A stretch of 64,000 nucleotides of DNA, from the NCBI RefSeq assembly GCF_010731775.1, contig NZ_AP022590.1, forward strand, positions 1,116,001 to 1,180,000, written 5' to 3'. The position numbers were made by a program, and so were the translations under genes. The notes under the pieces were generated by a model, which saw nothing but the letters and a program-made list of their open reading frames with translations, ran no database searches and was not told the origin of the DNA. Shown here one piece after another: positions 33,880 through 42,868 of this stretch. The DNA is from Mycobacterium mantenii. Its GTDB lineage: Bacteria > Actinomycetota > Actinomycetes > Mycobacteriales > Mycobacteriaceae. The stretch's first letter is position 1. Every line of letters begins with the position of its first letter.

Positions 33880-34977
33880 ATGGCTGAACGCGGCGCCGAG
33901 CCCAACGTCCCCTGGGGACGTCGGATGTTCCTGCGAGCGGTGCGGCGACTGTTCAGCCCGCTGCAGCCCGACGACTACCTCGAGATGATCAATCCGCTGT
34001 GGACCACCAAGGAACTGCGCGGCAAGGTCGACCGCATCGAGCCGGAGGGCTCCGAAGCGGCGACCGTTCTCATTCGTCCCGGTTACGAATGGCCTGGTCA
34101 CAAGCCCGGTCAGTACGTACGTCTCGGCGTGGTGATCGACGGTGTCTACCACTGGCGCGCCTACTCGCTCACGTCCGATCCAACGCCCGAAGACGGACTG
34201 ATCAGCGTGACGCCCAAGAAGGTCGACGGCGGCGTCGTGTCGCCGTACCTGGTGCAGAAGATTCAGCCCGGCGACCTGGTGCGGCTCGGCGAGATCGAGG
34301 GCGTGTTCACGCTGCCCCAACCGCTGCCGCCGAAGCTGCTGTTCATCAGCGCCGGCAGCGGCATCACACCGATCATCAGCATGCTGCGCAGCCTCGACCA
34401 CCACGACCAGTTGAGCGACGCGGTGGTCATTCACTCCACCCGCACGCGCGAGCAGACCATGTTCTTGTCCGCGCTCGAAGAACTCGACCGCCGGCATGAG
34501 GGAATGCGGCTGGATCTGCGCCTCACCTCCGAGCGTGGCCGGCTTGGGCCGGACAACCTGGACGAGGCCTGTCCGGACTGGCGTGAGCGCGAAACGTTCT
34601 GCTCCGGCCCCAGCGAGATGCTGGACGCGCTGATCGAACACTGGGAAAACCACGGTGATCGCGACCGGCTGCACTTCGAGCGATTTCAGCCCAAGATCGG
34701 CGGCGACGCGAACGCGGGCGAGGGCGGCACCGTGTGCTTCCTGGAAAGCGAGAAGGAAGTCGAATGTGACGGCGGCACATCGATTTTGGAGTCGGGGGAG
34801 CAGGCCGGCCTCAACCTCGCCCACGGCTGTCGAATCGGAATCTGCCACACCTGCGTCGGGACGCTGAAATCGGGAAAGCTGCGTGACCTGCGCTCAGGTG
34901 AAGTGACCGAGCCCACCGGGCAAGACGTCCGGATCTGCATCAACACCGCCGAAGGCGACGTTGAACTCGAACTGTGA
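33880..34977 (+). CDS. Ferredoxin-type oxidoreductase partner of a desaturase (Rv3230c-like)
   Basis: A 365-residue fusion: ferredoxin-NADP reductase FAD domain (WRAYSLTSDP, the RxYS flavin motif), NAD(P) domain (LLFISAGSGITPIISML), and a C-terminal plant-type 2Fe-2S ferredoxin with GCRIGICHTCVG and a final cysteine in VRICINT. It passes electrons from NADPH to a membrane desaturase. The desaturase gene follows after 16 bp, the arrangement of Rv3230c-desA3 in M. tuberculosis, where the pair makes oleoyl-CoA. The start at 33880 has no strong ribosome site; 33865 is an alternative. Confidence 0.92.
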   Translation: MAERGAEPNVPWGRRMFLRAVRRLFSPLQPDDYLEMINPLWTTKELRGKVDRIEPEGSEAATVLIRPGYEWPGHKPGQYVRLGVVIDGVYHWRAYSLTSDPTPEDGLISVTPKKVDGGVVSPYLVQKIQPGDLVRLGEIEGVFTLPQPLPPKLLFISAGSGITPIISMLRSLDHHDQLSDAVVIHSTRTREQTMFLSALEELDRRHEGMRLDLRLTSERGRLGPDNLDEACPDWRERETFCSGPSEMLDALIEHWENHGDRDRLHFERFQPKIGGDANAGEGGTVCFLESEKEVECDGGTSILESGEQAGLNLAHGCRIGICHTCVGTLKSGKLRDLRSGEVTEPTGQDVRICINTAEGDVELEL

Positions 34978-34993
34978 TCGAAAGGAGCGGCCC

Positions 34994-36403
34994 ATGACCA
35001 GTGCCGTCAAGAAATCTGGGGGAGAAAGCCCACTAGCCCGGCTCAGCGAGCAGGAAATCGAAAAACTCGCCAAAGAACTGGATGCCATTCACGACGAGGT
35101 CTTCGCCGACCTGGGGGACCGGGACCGTCGCTACATCAAGACCGTCATATCGGCCCAGCGGCAAATCGTGGTGGTGGGTCGGGTGCTGCTGCTGGCCTCG
35201 CGGTCGAAGACGGCGTGGGCGCTGGGCACCGCATGCCTCGGCATGGCCAAGATCCTGGAGAACATGGAGATCGGCCACAACGTGATGCACGGTCAATGGG
35301 ATTGGATGAACGATCCCGACATCCATTCCTCGGTGTGGGACTGGGACACCGCGTCGACCGCGGAATCCTGGAAGCATTCTCACAACTACATCCATCACAC
35401 CTACACGAATATCCAGGGCAAGGACAAGGACCTCGGCTACGAGCTGTTGCGGATCGACCCCAGCCAGAAGTGGGCGCCGCGCTATCTATTTCAGCCGATC
35501 TCGAACGTGTTGCTGATGCTGCTGTTCGAGTGGGGTGTGGCCATTCACGACATGGATATCGAGGCGATACGCAAACGTGAAAAGCCGTGGTCGGAGGTGC
35601 GAAAGGACCTGAAGGGCATCAGCGTTAAGGCGCGCGCACAGATCATCAAGGACTACATCGGGTGGCCCTTGATCAGCGCCGGCGCCTTCGCCCTGGCGCA
35701 GCTGGCGTTGCGCGGCAAGATCGAGCAGCCGGCGCAGTCACGCCTGGGCAAGCGGCTGCGCAAGGTGTCGAACAAGGGTCGCATCGCGGCTCTGGCCGGT
35801 TTCCTCGACAAGACCGTCCCCGGGGTGGAGAGCACTTATCTGCGAACCTTGGGTGCCGACGCCGTCGCCAACCTGATGCGCAACGTGTGGTCGAACGCCA
35901 TCATCTTCTGCGGCCACTTTCCCGATCAGGCCTACACCTTCACTCCGGAAGAGGTCGAGGACGAGACCCGCGGAGGTTGGTACGTGCGCCAGTTGCTCGG
36001 CGCAGCCAACATCGAGGGCAGCCCGCTGTTCCACATCATCAGCGGCAACTTGGGCTATCAGGTGGAACACCACCTGTACCCCGATATGCCGAGCAGTCGC
36101 TACTCGGAGATTGCGCCGAAGATCAAGGACATCTGCGAACGCTACGAATTGCCGTATAACTCCGGCCCATTCGGGAAGCAGTGGCTGATGGTGCAGCGCA
36201 CCATCTTGCGGCTCGCCTTCCCGGGTGGCAAGCCGAGGCCAAAGCCGGGACCCTACCGAAGCCAGGACGACCGGATGGACGCGCAGCGGCCCAGCGAGGG
36301 CGCCCGGTTCCGTGGGCGCGTTCCCGCCGAACACCCGGCCGCGGGCCCCGAACACCAGTCCGGCGGTGTCGACGTGCAGCCGCCGCCGCGGGGCAAGGAC
36401 TGA
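34994..36403 (+). CDS. Membrane acyl-CoA desaturase, DesA3-like
   Basis: A 469-residue protein with AAAGGAG upstream. The three histidine boxes that bind the di-iron centre are intact: HNVMH (95-99), HSHNYIHH (128-135) and QVEHH (356-360), with membrane helices between. Compared with my memory of DesA3 it carries an extra stretch around 245-280 (GKRLRKVSNKGRIAALAGF) and a Pro-rich C-terminal tail (last ~55 residues). It may be a paralogue rather than the true stearoyl desaturase. It is co-transcribed with its reductase. Confidence 0.92.
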   Translation: MTSAVKKSGGESPLARLSEQEIEKLAKELDAIHDEVFADLGDRDRRYIKTVISAQRQIVVVGRVLLLASRSKTAWALGTACLGMAKILENMEIGHNVMHGQWDWMNDPDIHSSVWDWDTASTAESWKHSHNYIHHTYTNIQGKDKDLGYELLRIDPSQKWAPRYLFQPISNVLLMLLFEWGVAIHDMDIEAIRKREKPWSEVRKDLKGISVKARAQIIKDYIGWPLISAGAFALAQLALRGKIEQPAQSRLGKRLRKVSNKGRIAALAGFLDKTVPGVESTYLRTLGADAVANLMRNVWSNAIIFCGHFPDQAYTFTPEEVEDETRGGWYVRQLLGAANIEGSPLFHIISGNLGYQVEHHLYPDMPSSRYSEIAPKIKDICERYELPYNSGPFGKQWLMVQRTILRLAFPGGKPRPKPGPYRSQDDRMDAQRPSEGARFRGRVPAEHPAAGPEHQSGGVDVQPPPRGKD

Positions 36404-36535
36404 CACCGCAGTCCTTTCGCGCCGAGCGAGGGGCCTACGCACAAATTGATGGCGATTTGTGTACCCAGGGCCCAGGCTCGACGCCGATTCGCGCGTATTG
36501 AACCCCAGTCGCCGCGCCGTCGTGGAAGATCATCG

Positions 36536-37849
36536 ATGGTGCAGCGCATCCGCAAATCCGACACCGACACCGGGCCGACGACCGATTCCGGCGGTCACGG
36601 GTTTCCCGCGCGGCTGTGGCGCAGTCCGCTGCGGGGACCATGGCTGACGTCGGTGTTCGGCTCGGTGCTGTTGGTGACGCTGCCGATCGTCATCCTCACC
36701 GGTCTGCTGTCCTACATCGCCTACGGGCCGCGGTTCGGCCAGGCCATCCCGGGCGACGTCGGCTGGCTCAGGCTGCCGACCTTCGACTGGCCCACCACTC
36801 CGTCCTGGCTGTACCGGCTGACCCAGGGACTTCACGTCGGGCTCGGACTCGTCCTCATCCCGGTGGTGCTGGCCAAGCTGTGGTCGGTGATTCCCCGGCT
36901 CTTCGTGTTCCCGCCGGCACGGTCGATCGCCCGACTGCTGGAACGAGTTTCGCTGCTGATGCTGGTCGGCGGGATCCTGTTCGAGATCGTGACCGGCGTG
37001 CTGAACATCCAATACGACTACATCTTCGGATTCAGCTTCTACACCGCGCACTACTTCGGCGCGTGGGTGTTCATCACCGGCTTCGTCATGCACGTCGCGA
37101 TCAAGGGCCGCCGCATGTGGGATGGCCTGCGCTCGCTGTCGTTGTGTGACGTGCTGCGCACCGGCCGCGCCGAAACCAAAGCCCAGCCGTGGCAGCCCGA
37201 CGGTCTCGTGGCCGCCGAACCCGGCCCGGCGACGATGAGCCGGCGTGGCGCGCTGGCGCTGGTGGGCGGCGGTGCGCTTTTTCTGGCGTTCATCACCGCG
37301 GGCCAGACACTGGGCGGTTACACCCGCCCGGCGGCCCTGCTGCTGCCACGCGGGCGCCGCCCCACAGACGGACCCAACGGATTCGAGGTCAACCGGACCG
37401 CGGCGGCGGCCGGCATCTCCGCGCGGGACACGGCGGAGCGCTGGCGGCTGACCCTGGACGGCGGCCCCCGACCGGTGACGGTGGACCGGGCGGCGCTGCT
37501 GGCGATGCCCCAGCACAGCGCCGTCCTGCCGATCGCCTGCGTCGAGGGCTGGTCGACCACCCAGACCTGGACCGGTGTGCGACTGGCCGACCTCGCCCGC
37601 CTGGCCGGGGCGCCGGCACCGGATTCCGCGCGGGTGTCGTCGCTGGAACGCGCCGGCGCGTTCGCCGCCGCGACGCTGCAGCGCAACCAGGTGCTGCACC
37701 CCGACGCGCTGCTGGCGCTGCGCGTGAACGGCGCCGACCTGTCCCCGGATCACGGCTTCCCCGCGCGCATCATCGTGCCCGCGCTGCCCGGGGTGCACAA
37801 CACGAAATGGGTAGCCTCCATCGTCTTTCGCGCGGCCGCACATGCGTAG
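36536..37849 (+). CDS. Cytochrome b561-like / sulfite oxidase-type molybdopterin fusion protein
   Basis: A 437-residue protein. The N-terminal half (residues ~30-225) has four or more helices with histidines at helix ends (QGLHVGLGL, YTAHYFGAW, GFVMHVAIKG), as in cytochrome b561-like domains. A further helix beginning SRRGALALVGGG crosses the membrane, and the C-terminal domain has the sulfite-oxidase fold with its molybdenum-binding cysteine in LPIACVEGWS and PALPGVHNTKW. It looks like an oxidoreductase that joins membrane haem to an extracytoplasmic Mo-cofactor; from memory it resembles Rv0218. ATG at 36536 with GGAAG upstream. Confidence 0.82.
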   Translation: MVQRIRKSDTDTGPTTDSGGHGFPARLWRSPLRGPWLTSVFGSVLLVTLPIVILTGLLSYIAYGPRFGQAIPGDVGWLRLPTFDWPTTPSWLYRLTQGLHVGLGLVLIPVVLAKLWSVIPRLFVFPPARSIARLLERVSLLMLVGGILFEIVTGVLNIQYDYIFGFSFYTAHYFGAWVFITGFVMHVAIKGRRMWDGLRSLSLCDVLRTGRAETKAQPWQPDGLVAAEPGPATMSRRGALALVGGGALFLAFITAGQTLGGYTRPAALLLPRGRRPTDGPNGFEVNRTAAAAGISARDTAERWRLTLDGGPRPVTVDRAALLAMPQHSAVLPIACVEGWSTTQTWTGVRLADLARLAGAPAPDSARVSSLERAGAFAAATLQRNQVLHPDALLALRVNGADLSPDHGFPARIIVPALPGVHNTKWVASIVFRAAAHA

Positions 37850-38354
37850 CGCATTCCAGCGGATCTACGGATCTCACCCGCTGCACCTGCTGACGATGAT
37901 CGCCGGATTCGCCCTGCTGAGCTACGTGGTGTTCGTCATCAAACCGGTCACGTTGTGGAACCCGCACGTCTGGTGGCAGTCGATCATCGTGTGGTTCGCC
38001 GCGGCCGTCATCGCCCACGACCTGGTGTTGTTTCCCGTCTACGCCTGCGCCGACCGGCTGCTGTCACGCGGCCGTGCCACGCCTTCGCCGGTGCGCGCCG
38101 AGGCCGCCGTGCCGGTGCTCAACTACCTGCGGGTGCCCGCGCTGGGCGCGGGTCTGACGCTGCTGGTGTTCCTGCCCGGCATCGTCGAGCAGGGCGCCAC
38201 CACGTACCACGCAGCGACCGGGCAGACCCAGGAGCCGTTTCTCGGCCGGTGGCTGCTGTTGACGGCCGCGATGTTCGCCGTCAGCGCCGCCGGCTACGGC
38301 CTCCGGCTGTTGATGGTGCGTCGACGGCCACGCCGACCTACCCACCCGAGATGA
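37842..38354 (+). CDS. Conserved membrane protein coupled to the Mo-enzyme
   Basis: 170 residues with about four hydrophobic segments (LLTMIAGFALLSYVVFVI; SIIVWFAAAVIAHDLVLF; LRVPALGAGLTLLVFL; LLLTAAMFAVSAAGYGLRLL) and a basic C-terminus. It overlaps the upstream gene by 8 bp, as Rv0218-Rv0219 appear to do in M. tuberculosis, so it is probably an accessory subunit. No cofactor motif seen. Its end overlaps the 3' end of the decayed SHOCT gene on the other strand. Confidence 0.75.
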   Translation: MRSAFQRIYGSHPLHLLTMIAGFALLSYVVFVIKPVTLWNPHVWWQSIIVWFAAAVIAHDLVLFPVYACADRLLSRGRATPSPVRAEAAVPVLNYLRVPALGAGLTLLVFLPGIVEQGATTYHAATGQTQEPFLGRWLLLTAAMFAVSAAGYGLRLLMVRRRPRRPTHPR

Positions 38355-38609
38355 TCTTCAACCGGTGGGCCGGGTACTCGAGGTCGGAGATGACACCCTG
38401 GGCATACAGGTCTCCAGTTCGTGCAGCCGCTCCGACGCCGACGGTGGCCCGTCGGGAAAGTCCCTGTGCCGCAGGGTGTCCGCCCTTGCGCCCCACCCGT
38501 CGCTAGCGCGCCACCAGAAACAGCGAGACCACCACGCCGGCCGCCAGCACGATGACTTTGCCTTTTCATTCGCGGCCTTTTCATTCGCGGCCTTTTCATT
38601 CGCGGACAT
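38338..38609 (-). pseudogene. Membrane-anchored SHOCT-domain protein, multiply frameshifted
   Basis: Minus-strand segments in alternating frames join into one small protein: MSANEKAANEK (from 38609), a membrane helix KVIVLAAGVVVSLFLVAR, then ASDGWGARADTLRHRDFPDG and SERLHELET, then LYAQGVISDLEYPAHRLKII to the stop at 38338. The final block is a standard SHOCT module. At least two breaks, near 38557 and 38412, need a one-base correction. The first lies at the edge of a 15-bp tandem repeat, so slippage is a likely cause. No continuous reading frame covers the protein. Confidence 0.6.
38561..38605. repeat. Three perfect 15-bp tandem repeats
   Basis: CCTTTTCATTCGCGG occurs three times head to tail (38561-38575, 38576-38590, 38591-38605). 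On the minus strand it encodes NEKAA-type units at the start of the broken SHOCT gene. The unit is a multiple of three, so copy changes alone keep frame; the frameshift is at its edge. Confidence 0.9.
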
Positions 38610-38810
38610 CCTCCGTGTCGTTCGCTGCGGGGGACTGCTTTGTCGGGGTCCCGAGGCCACTGCAAACCCCCTGCGTCGCTACCGATCCCAACTTCGGGGT
38701 CCTCGCGCGTGGTAATCCTGCGGGGAAGACCTTGAAGAATCCTTGGAAAGTGCCCGCAGTGCGCTTGCCCGACCTGCGCGGCCACTGCGGGGGCACTACA
38801 GTTGTGTCCC

Positions 38811-39125
38811 GTGGGAAGCCAAAGCGCCAAGGCACGTGCCGGGCTGTGCGGCTGCGTGGCCGCGGTTTTCCTGGCGGTTGGCTTCTCGTCCGTTGGCGCA
38901 CCGGTCACGATCGCGGCTTCGTCGGGCGTGACGCCCGCACCACCGGCCCCCACACCCGCCCCACCGAGTCCGGGCGGCGCGCTGCCGGTGCAGCCCGCCG
39001 GGGGAGGCGGTTGCGTCATCGGTCTCAACTGCGGCTGCACCCGCAACTGCCATAAGCCGCACCCGCGTCCTCCGGACGTCGTCGGCGACCCGCAGCACGC
39101 CGCGCCCGCCCCGCCGAATCCCTAG
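38811..39125 (+). CDS. Secreted Pro-rich, Cys-containing protein
   Basis: About 104 residues from the GTG at 38811. Residues 1-35 form a Sec signal peptide (basic start, then LCGCVAAVFLAVGFSSVGA), followed by a PAPPAPTPAPPSPGG-type linker and a cysteine-rich patch CVIGLNCGCTRNCHKPHP. A TACAGT -10 box at 38797-38802 puts the transcription start at or next to the GTG, and no ribosome site exists, so a leaderless message is likely. Conserved patterns of this kind occur in mycobacterial exported proteins of unknown role. Confidence 0.55.
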   Translation: MGSQSAKARAGLCGCVAAVFLAVGFSSVGAPVTIAASSGVTPAPPAPTPAPPSPGGALPVQPAGGGGCVIGLNCGCTRNCHKPHPRPPDVVGDPQHAAPAPPNP

Positions 39126-39162
39126 CGCCGAAATCCGCGGGCGACTTTCCTATCATTTGGTG

Positions 39163-40785
39163 ATGAGCGCCGGTGAGCTGGAAATCGTGGGGTCGCCGGC
39201 ATTCACCGACGAGGACTCGGCCCGGTTTCGTGCCGCCGGCTGGTGGTGCGATTCGACGCTGTCGGACGCGGTGCGTCGCAACGCCGAACGGGCACCGGAT
39301 CACCCGTCCTACCTGGACCACGGCGGAGGGGCGTTTACGTGGCGTGAATTCGATTGTGCGGCAAATGGTTTAGCCCAGTCATTGGCCGGCAGTGGCGTCG
39401 CCCGCGGTGATCGCGTGGCAGTCTGGCACGGCGACGGCGCCGCCATCCACGTGCTGTTCGTCGCGATCGAACGCTGCGGCGCGGTGGTCGTCGGCATCGG
39501 CGCGCGCGCCGGCACCCGCGAGGCGTCGGCGATCCTGCGCACCGCCCAGCCCAAAATCCTGGTCAGCGATCAGCCCCGCAGCGGCGCCGCCGCGCAAGTG
39601 GCCAACGACCTGCGGGTGCCCGCGGTCCGGTTGAGCCACCACGAGGGGACGCTTCGCCTCGATGTCGACGCCGAGCCCGCGGCGCTGCCGGCCGGCTGCG
39701 AACTCGGTCCCGATGACGTGTTCCTGATCAACTCGACCTCCGGGACCACCGGGCTGCCCAAATGCGTCGTGCACACCCAGAACCGTTGGCACTACTTCCA
39801 CCAGAAGGCCGTCGCCAACGGGCTGCTGACGGCGGACGAGGTGTTCCTGCCGGTCATCCCCACCCCGTTCGGGTTCGGGCTGTGGACCAGTCACACCACC
39901 CCGATCTACCTCGGCGCCACCGCGGTGATTCTGGACCGGTTCAACACCAAGGCCACCTGCGAGGCGATAGCCCGGCACAAGGTCACCGTATTATGCTGCG
40001 TCAGCACGCAATTGACCATGCTGATGGCGGATCCGGCCACCCGCGGCCACGACCTCAGTTCGCTGCGCCTCGTGTACACCGGCGGGGAAGCATTGCCGTA
40101 TCGACCCGCGGCCGAATTCGAGGACCTCACCGGCGCCAGAATCCTGCAGTTCTACGGCTCCAACGAGACCGGGATGCTCAGCGCGACCACCGTCGACGAC
40201 TCGCGCGAACACCGGCTTCGCACCGGGGGCCGTCTCGTCCCGGAGATGTCGGTCCGGCTGTTCGACGGCGACCGCGACGTCACCGCGACGGGGCGGGGAC
40301 AGCCCGCGTGCCGGGGGCCGGCGACCAGCCTCGGTTACCTCGGCGGGACCGACCACGACAAGCTGTTCACCCGCGACGGGTGGATGCGCATGGGCGACAT
40401 CTGCGAAATCGACGCCGACGGCTATCTGCGCGTCACCGGGCGTACGTCCGATTTCATCGTGCGCGGCGGCAAGAACATCAGCGCAAGCCAGGTCGAAGAC
40501 GCGGTCATGACGCACCCCGCGATCGCGATCGCGGCGGCGGTCGCCATGCCCGACCCGGTGTTCGGCGAAAAGGTCTGCCTCTATGCCGAACTCACCGACT
40601 CCGCCACCGTCGACCTGCCCGGGCTCGTCGGACACCTGCTGGCGCTGGGCGTTTCCAAGGAACTGCTGCCCGAGCGGCTCATCATTCTCGACGAACTGCC
40701 CCGATCATCCGGCGGAAAGATAGCCAAAGGCCGGCTCCGCGAGGATATTGGAGCCAGAACGGAGGCCGGCGATGAACGCTCCTAA
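39163..40785 (+). CDS. Adenylate-forming acyl-CoA ligase (FadD/AliA-like)
   Basis: A 540-residue AMP-binding enzyme from the ATG at 39163. Core motifs are STSGTTGLPKCVVHTQN (P-loop), the aromatic-type segment TPFGFGLWTS, FYGSNETGMLS, the adenylate Asp in MRMGDICEID, and a C-terminal lysine in RSSGGKIAKGRL. The block pattern resembles cyclohexanecarboxylate/benzoate-type ligases more than long-chain FadD proteins. It heads an operon with a class II aldolase, an amidohydrolase, a regulator and a methyltransferase; the aldolase start overlaps its 3' end by 14 bp. Confidence 0.88.
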   Translation: MSAGELEIVGSPAFTDEDSARFRAAGWWCDSTLSDAVRRNAERAPDHPSYLDHGGGAFTWREFDCAANGLAQSLAGSGVARGDRVAVWHGDGAAIHVLFVAIERCGAVVVGIGARAGTREASAILRTAQPKILVSDQPRSGAAAQVANDLRVPAVRLSHHEGTLRLDVDAEPAALPAGCELGPDDVFLINSTSGTTGLPKCVVHTQNRWHYFHQKAVANGLLTADEVFLPVIPTPFGFGLWTSHTTPIYLGATAVILDRFNTKATCEAIARHKVTVLCCVSTQLTMLMADPATRGHDLSSLRLVYTGGEALPYRPAAEFEDLTGARILQFYGSNETGMLSATTVDDSREHRLRTGGRLVPEMSVRLFDGDRDVTATGRGQPACRGPATSLGYLGGTDHDKLFTRDGWMRMGDICEIDADGYLRVTGRTSDFIVRGGKNISASQVEDAVMTHPAIAIAAAVAMPDPVFGEKVCLYAELTDSATVDLPGLVGHLLALGVSKELLPERLIILDELPRSSGGKIAKGRLREDIGARTEAGDERS

Positions 40786-41545
40786 CGCACGGCGCGGCGG
40801 GTTGGAAGTCTGGGCGCCGTCGGTGATTCCCCCCATCGGCGTCGACCTGTCCCACGAGCAGGCGCTGGCCATCGCCTTCCGTCACCTGGCGGGTATCGGG
40901 TTCGCCGAGAACATGGCCGGGCACATCACCTGGCAGCCCGACGGCCGGACCGACATGTTCGTCAACCCGTGGGGACTGTGGTGGCAGGAGATCACCGCAT
41001 CCGACATCTGCGTGGTCGACGGCGACGCGCACGTGGTCAGCGGGCGCTGGGACGTCACCCCGGCCATCCACATCCACACCGAACTGCACCGGGTGCGCGA
41101 CGACGCCCGGGTGGTAATCCACAACCACCCCTACTACGCGTGCGTGCTCGCGGCGCTGGGCCGACTGCCCGAGCTGGTGCACCAGACCGGTGCGCTGTTC
41201 CTCGACGACCTCTGCCTCGTCGACACCTACGACGGCGAAATCGACAGCCCCGAGCGCGCCGCGGAACTCGCCGCCCGCATCGGTGGCGCCAACCTGACGA
41301 TCCTGGCCAACCACGGCGTCATCGCGACCGGCCGCACCTTGCCCGAAGCCGTCTACCGCGCGGCATCCATCGAGCGCGTCTGCAAGCTGGCCTATGACGT
41401 CATGCTGACCGGCAAAGAGCCGGTGGCCATGAACTGGTCGGACATGGCCGGCATGCAACGGTCGCTGATCGAACGCGCGGCCGACGTGTACTGGGCCGGC
41501 GCGGCGCGGATGACCATCAAGGCCGACGTCGATGTGCTCAGCTGA
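40772..41545 (+). CDS. Class II aldolase/adducin-family protein
   Basis: A 257-residue protein with the zinc-dependent class II aldolase fold: HIHTELHRVR with a candidate catalytic Glu104, the metal pair His117-x-His119 (VVIHNHPYYA), and a later histidine in ILANHGVIATG. Such enzymes cleave or epimerise hydroxy-keto substrates, often sugar phosphates, but members in catabolic operons act on other aldols. Following an acyl-CoA ligase it could split a hydroxylated acid. Its start lies inside the ligase gene end with GGAGG upstream. Confidence 0.85.
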   Translation: MNAPNARRGGLEVWAPSVIPPIGVDLSHEQALAIAFRHLAGIGFAENMAGHITWQPDGRTDMFVNPWGLWWQEITASDICVVDGDAHVVSGRWDVTPAIHIHTELHRVRDDARVVIHNHPYYACVLAALGRLPELVHQTGALFLDDLCLVDTYDGEIDSPERAAELAARIGGANLTILANHGVIATGRTLPEAVYRAASIERVCKLAYDVMLTGKEPVAMNWSDMAGMQRSLIERAADVYWAGAARMTIKADVDVLS

Positions 41546-41597
41546 ACCGGATGCTTACTTGCCGCTGAACGATGCAGCCCCGCAAGGAGATTGACGC

Positions 41598-42866
41598 GTG
41601 AAATCGATCGACGAGCTGGCGAATGACCTGAACTTCACCACGGCGAAGACCGGCACCGAGCGCTCGGTCACGTTTCTGCCGGATCCGCCCCGGGCACCGC
41701 GCCGCTACACGGTGATCTCGGTCGACGATCACATCGTCGAACCCCCGGACACCTTCACCGGCCGGCTGCCCCGCAAATTCGCCGATCGGGCGCCCAAAGT
41801 CGTCGAGACCGACAGCGGGGGACAGACATGGGTCTACGACGGCAAGGAACTGCCCAACGTCGGCTTCAACGCGGTGGTCGGACGGCCGGTGGCGGAGTAC
41901 GGGTTCGAGCCCGTCCGGTTCGACGAAATGCGCAGGGGCGCATGGGATATCCACGCTCGCGTCAAGGACATGGACCTCAACGGCGTCTACGCCTCACTGA
42001 ACTTCCCGTCGTTCCTGCCGGGGTTCGCCGGCCAGCGGCTGCAGCAGGTGACCAACGACCGCGACCTGGCGCTGGCCTCGGTGCGGGCCTGGAACGACTG
42101 GCATCTCGAGGTCTGGGCGGGGTCGTATCCCGACCGGATCATTCCCTGCCAATTGCCGTGGCTGCTCGATCCCGAACTCGGCGCGAAGATGATCCACGAG
42201 AACGCAGAGCGCGGCTTTCACGCCGTGACGTTCAGCGAGAACCCGGCAATGCTTGGGCTGCCCAGCATCCATACCGGCCACTGGGACCCGCTGATGGCCG
42301 CCTGCGCCGAGACCGGCACCGTGGTGAATCTGCACATCGGATCCTCCGGGGCGTCACCGTCCACCACCGCGGACGCCCCACCGGACGTGCCGGGCGTGCT
42401 GTTTTTCGCCTATGCCATTTCCGCGGCGGTGGACTGGTTGTACTCCGGACTGCCCAGCCGGTTCCCCGACCTCAAGATCTGCCTGTCCGAGGGCGGAATC
42501 GGCTGGGTGGCGGGGCTGCTCGATCGCCTCGACCACATGCTCAGTTATCACGCGATGTACGGCACCTGGCAGGCGCTCGGTGAGCCCCTGACCCCCGCGG
42601 AGGTGCTGACCCGCAACTTCTGGTTCTGCGCGGTCGAGGACAAGTCCTCATTCGTGCAGCGTGACCGGATCGGCGTCGACAACATCATGCTGGAGGCCGA
42701 CTACCCGCATTGCGACTCGACGTGGCCGCACACCCAACAGACCATTCACGAGCAGATCGGTGATCTGCCACCCGACGCCATCCGAAAATTCAGCTGGGAG
42801 AACGCGTCTCGGTTGTACCGGCATCCGGTGCCGGCCGCGGTGCAACAGGACCCCGAGGCGTTCTGA
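41598..42866 (+). CDS. Amidohydrolase-family (ACMSD-like) metal enzyme
   Basis: A 422-residue TIM-barrel protein with GTG start and AAGGAG upstream. The N-terminal VISVDDHIVEPPDTF is the mycobacterial variant of the HxH metal motif; later landmarks are NLHIGSSG, SEGGIGWVAGLLDRLDHML and the final ADYPHCDSTWPHT. The group includes decarboxylases such as ACMSD and gamma-resorcylate decarboxylase. Decarboxylation or hydrolysis of a ring acid is plausible. It is 52 bp after the aldolase and followed at once by the regulator gene. Confidence 0.85.
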   Translation: MKSIDELANDLNFTTAKTGTERSVTFLPDPPRAPRRYTVISVDDHIVEPPDTFTGRLPRKFADRAPKVVETDSGGQTWVYDGKELPNVGFNAVVGRPVAEYGFEPVRFDEMRRGAWDIHARVKDMDLNGVYASLNFPSFLPGFAGQRLQQVTNDRDLALASVRAWNDWHLEVWAGSYPDRIIPCQLPWLLDPELGAKMIHENAERGFHAVTFSENPAMLGLPSIHTGHWDPLMAACAETGTVVNLHIGSSGASPSTTADAPPDVPGVLFFAYAISAAVDWLYSGLPSRFPDLKICLSEGGIGWVAGLLDRLDHMLSYHAMYGTWQALGEPLTPAEVLTRNFWFCAVEDKSSFVQRDRIGVDNIMLEADYPHCDSTWPHTQQTIHEQIGDLPPDAIRKFSWENASRLYRHPVPAAVQQDPEAF

Positions 42867-42868
42867 CC

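Noticed and set aside
38561..38605. Short repeats considered as a CRISPR array
   Set aside because: The 15-bp units are contiguous, without spacers, and code for a protein repeat on the minus strand; no cas genes are near.
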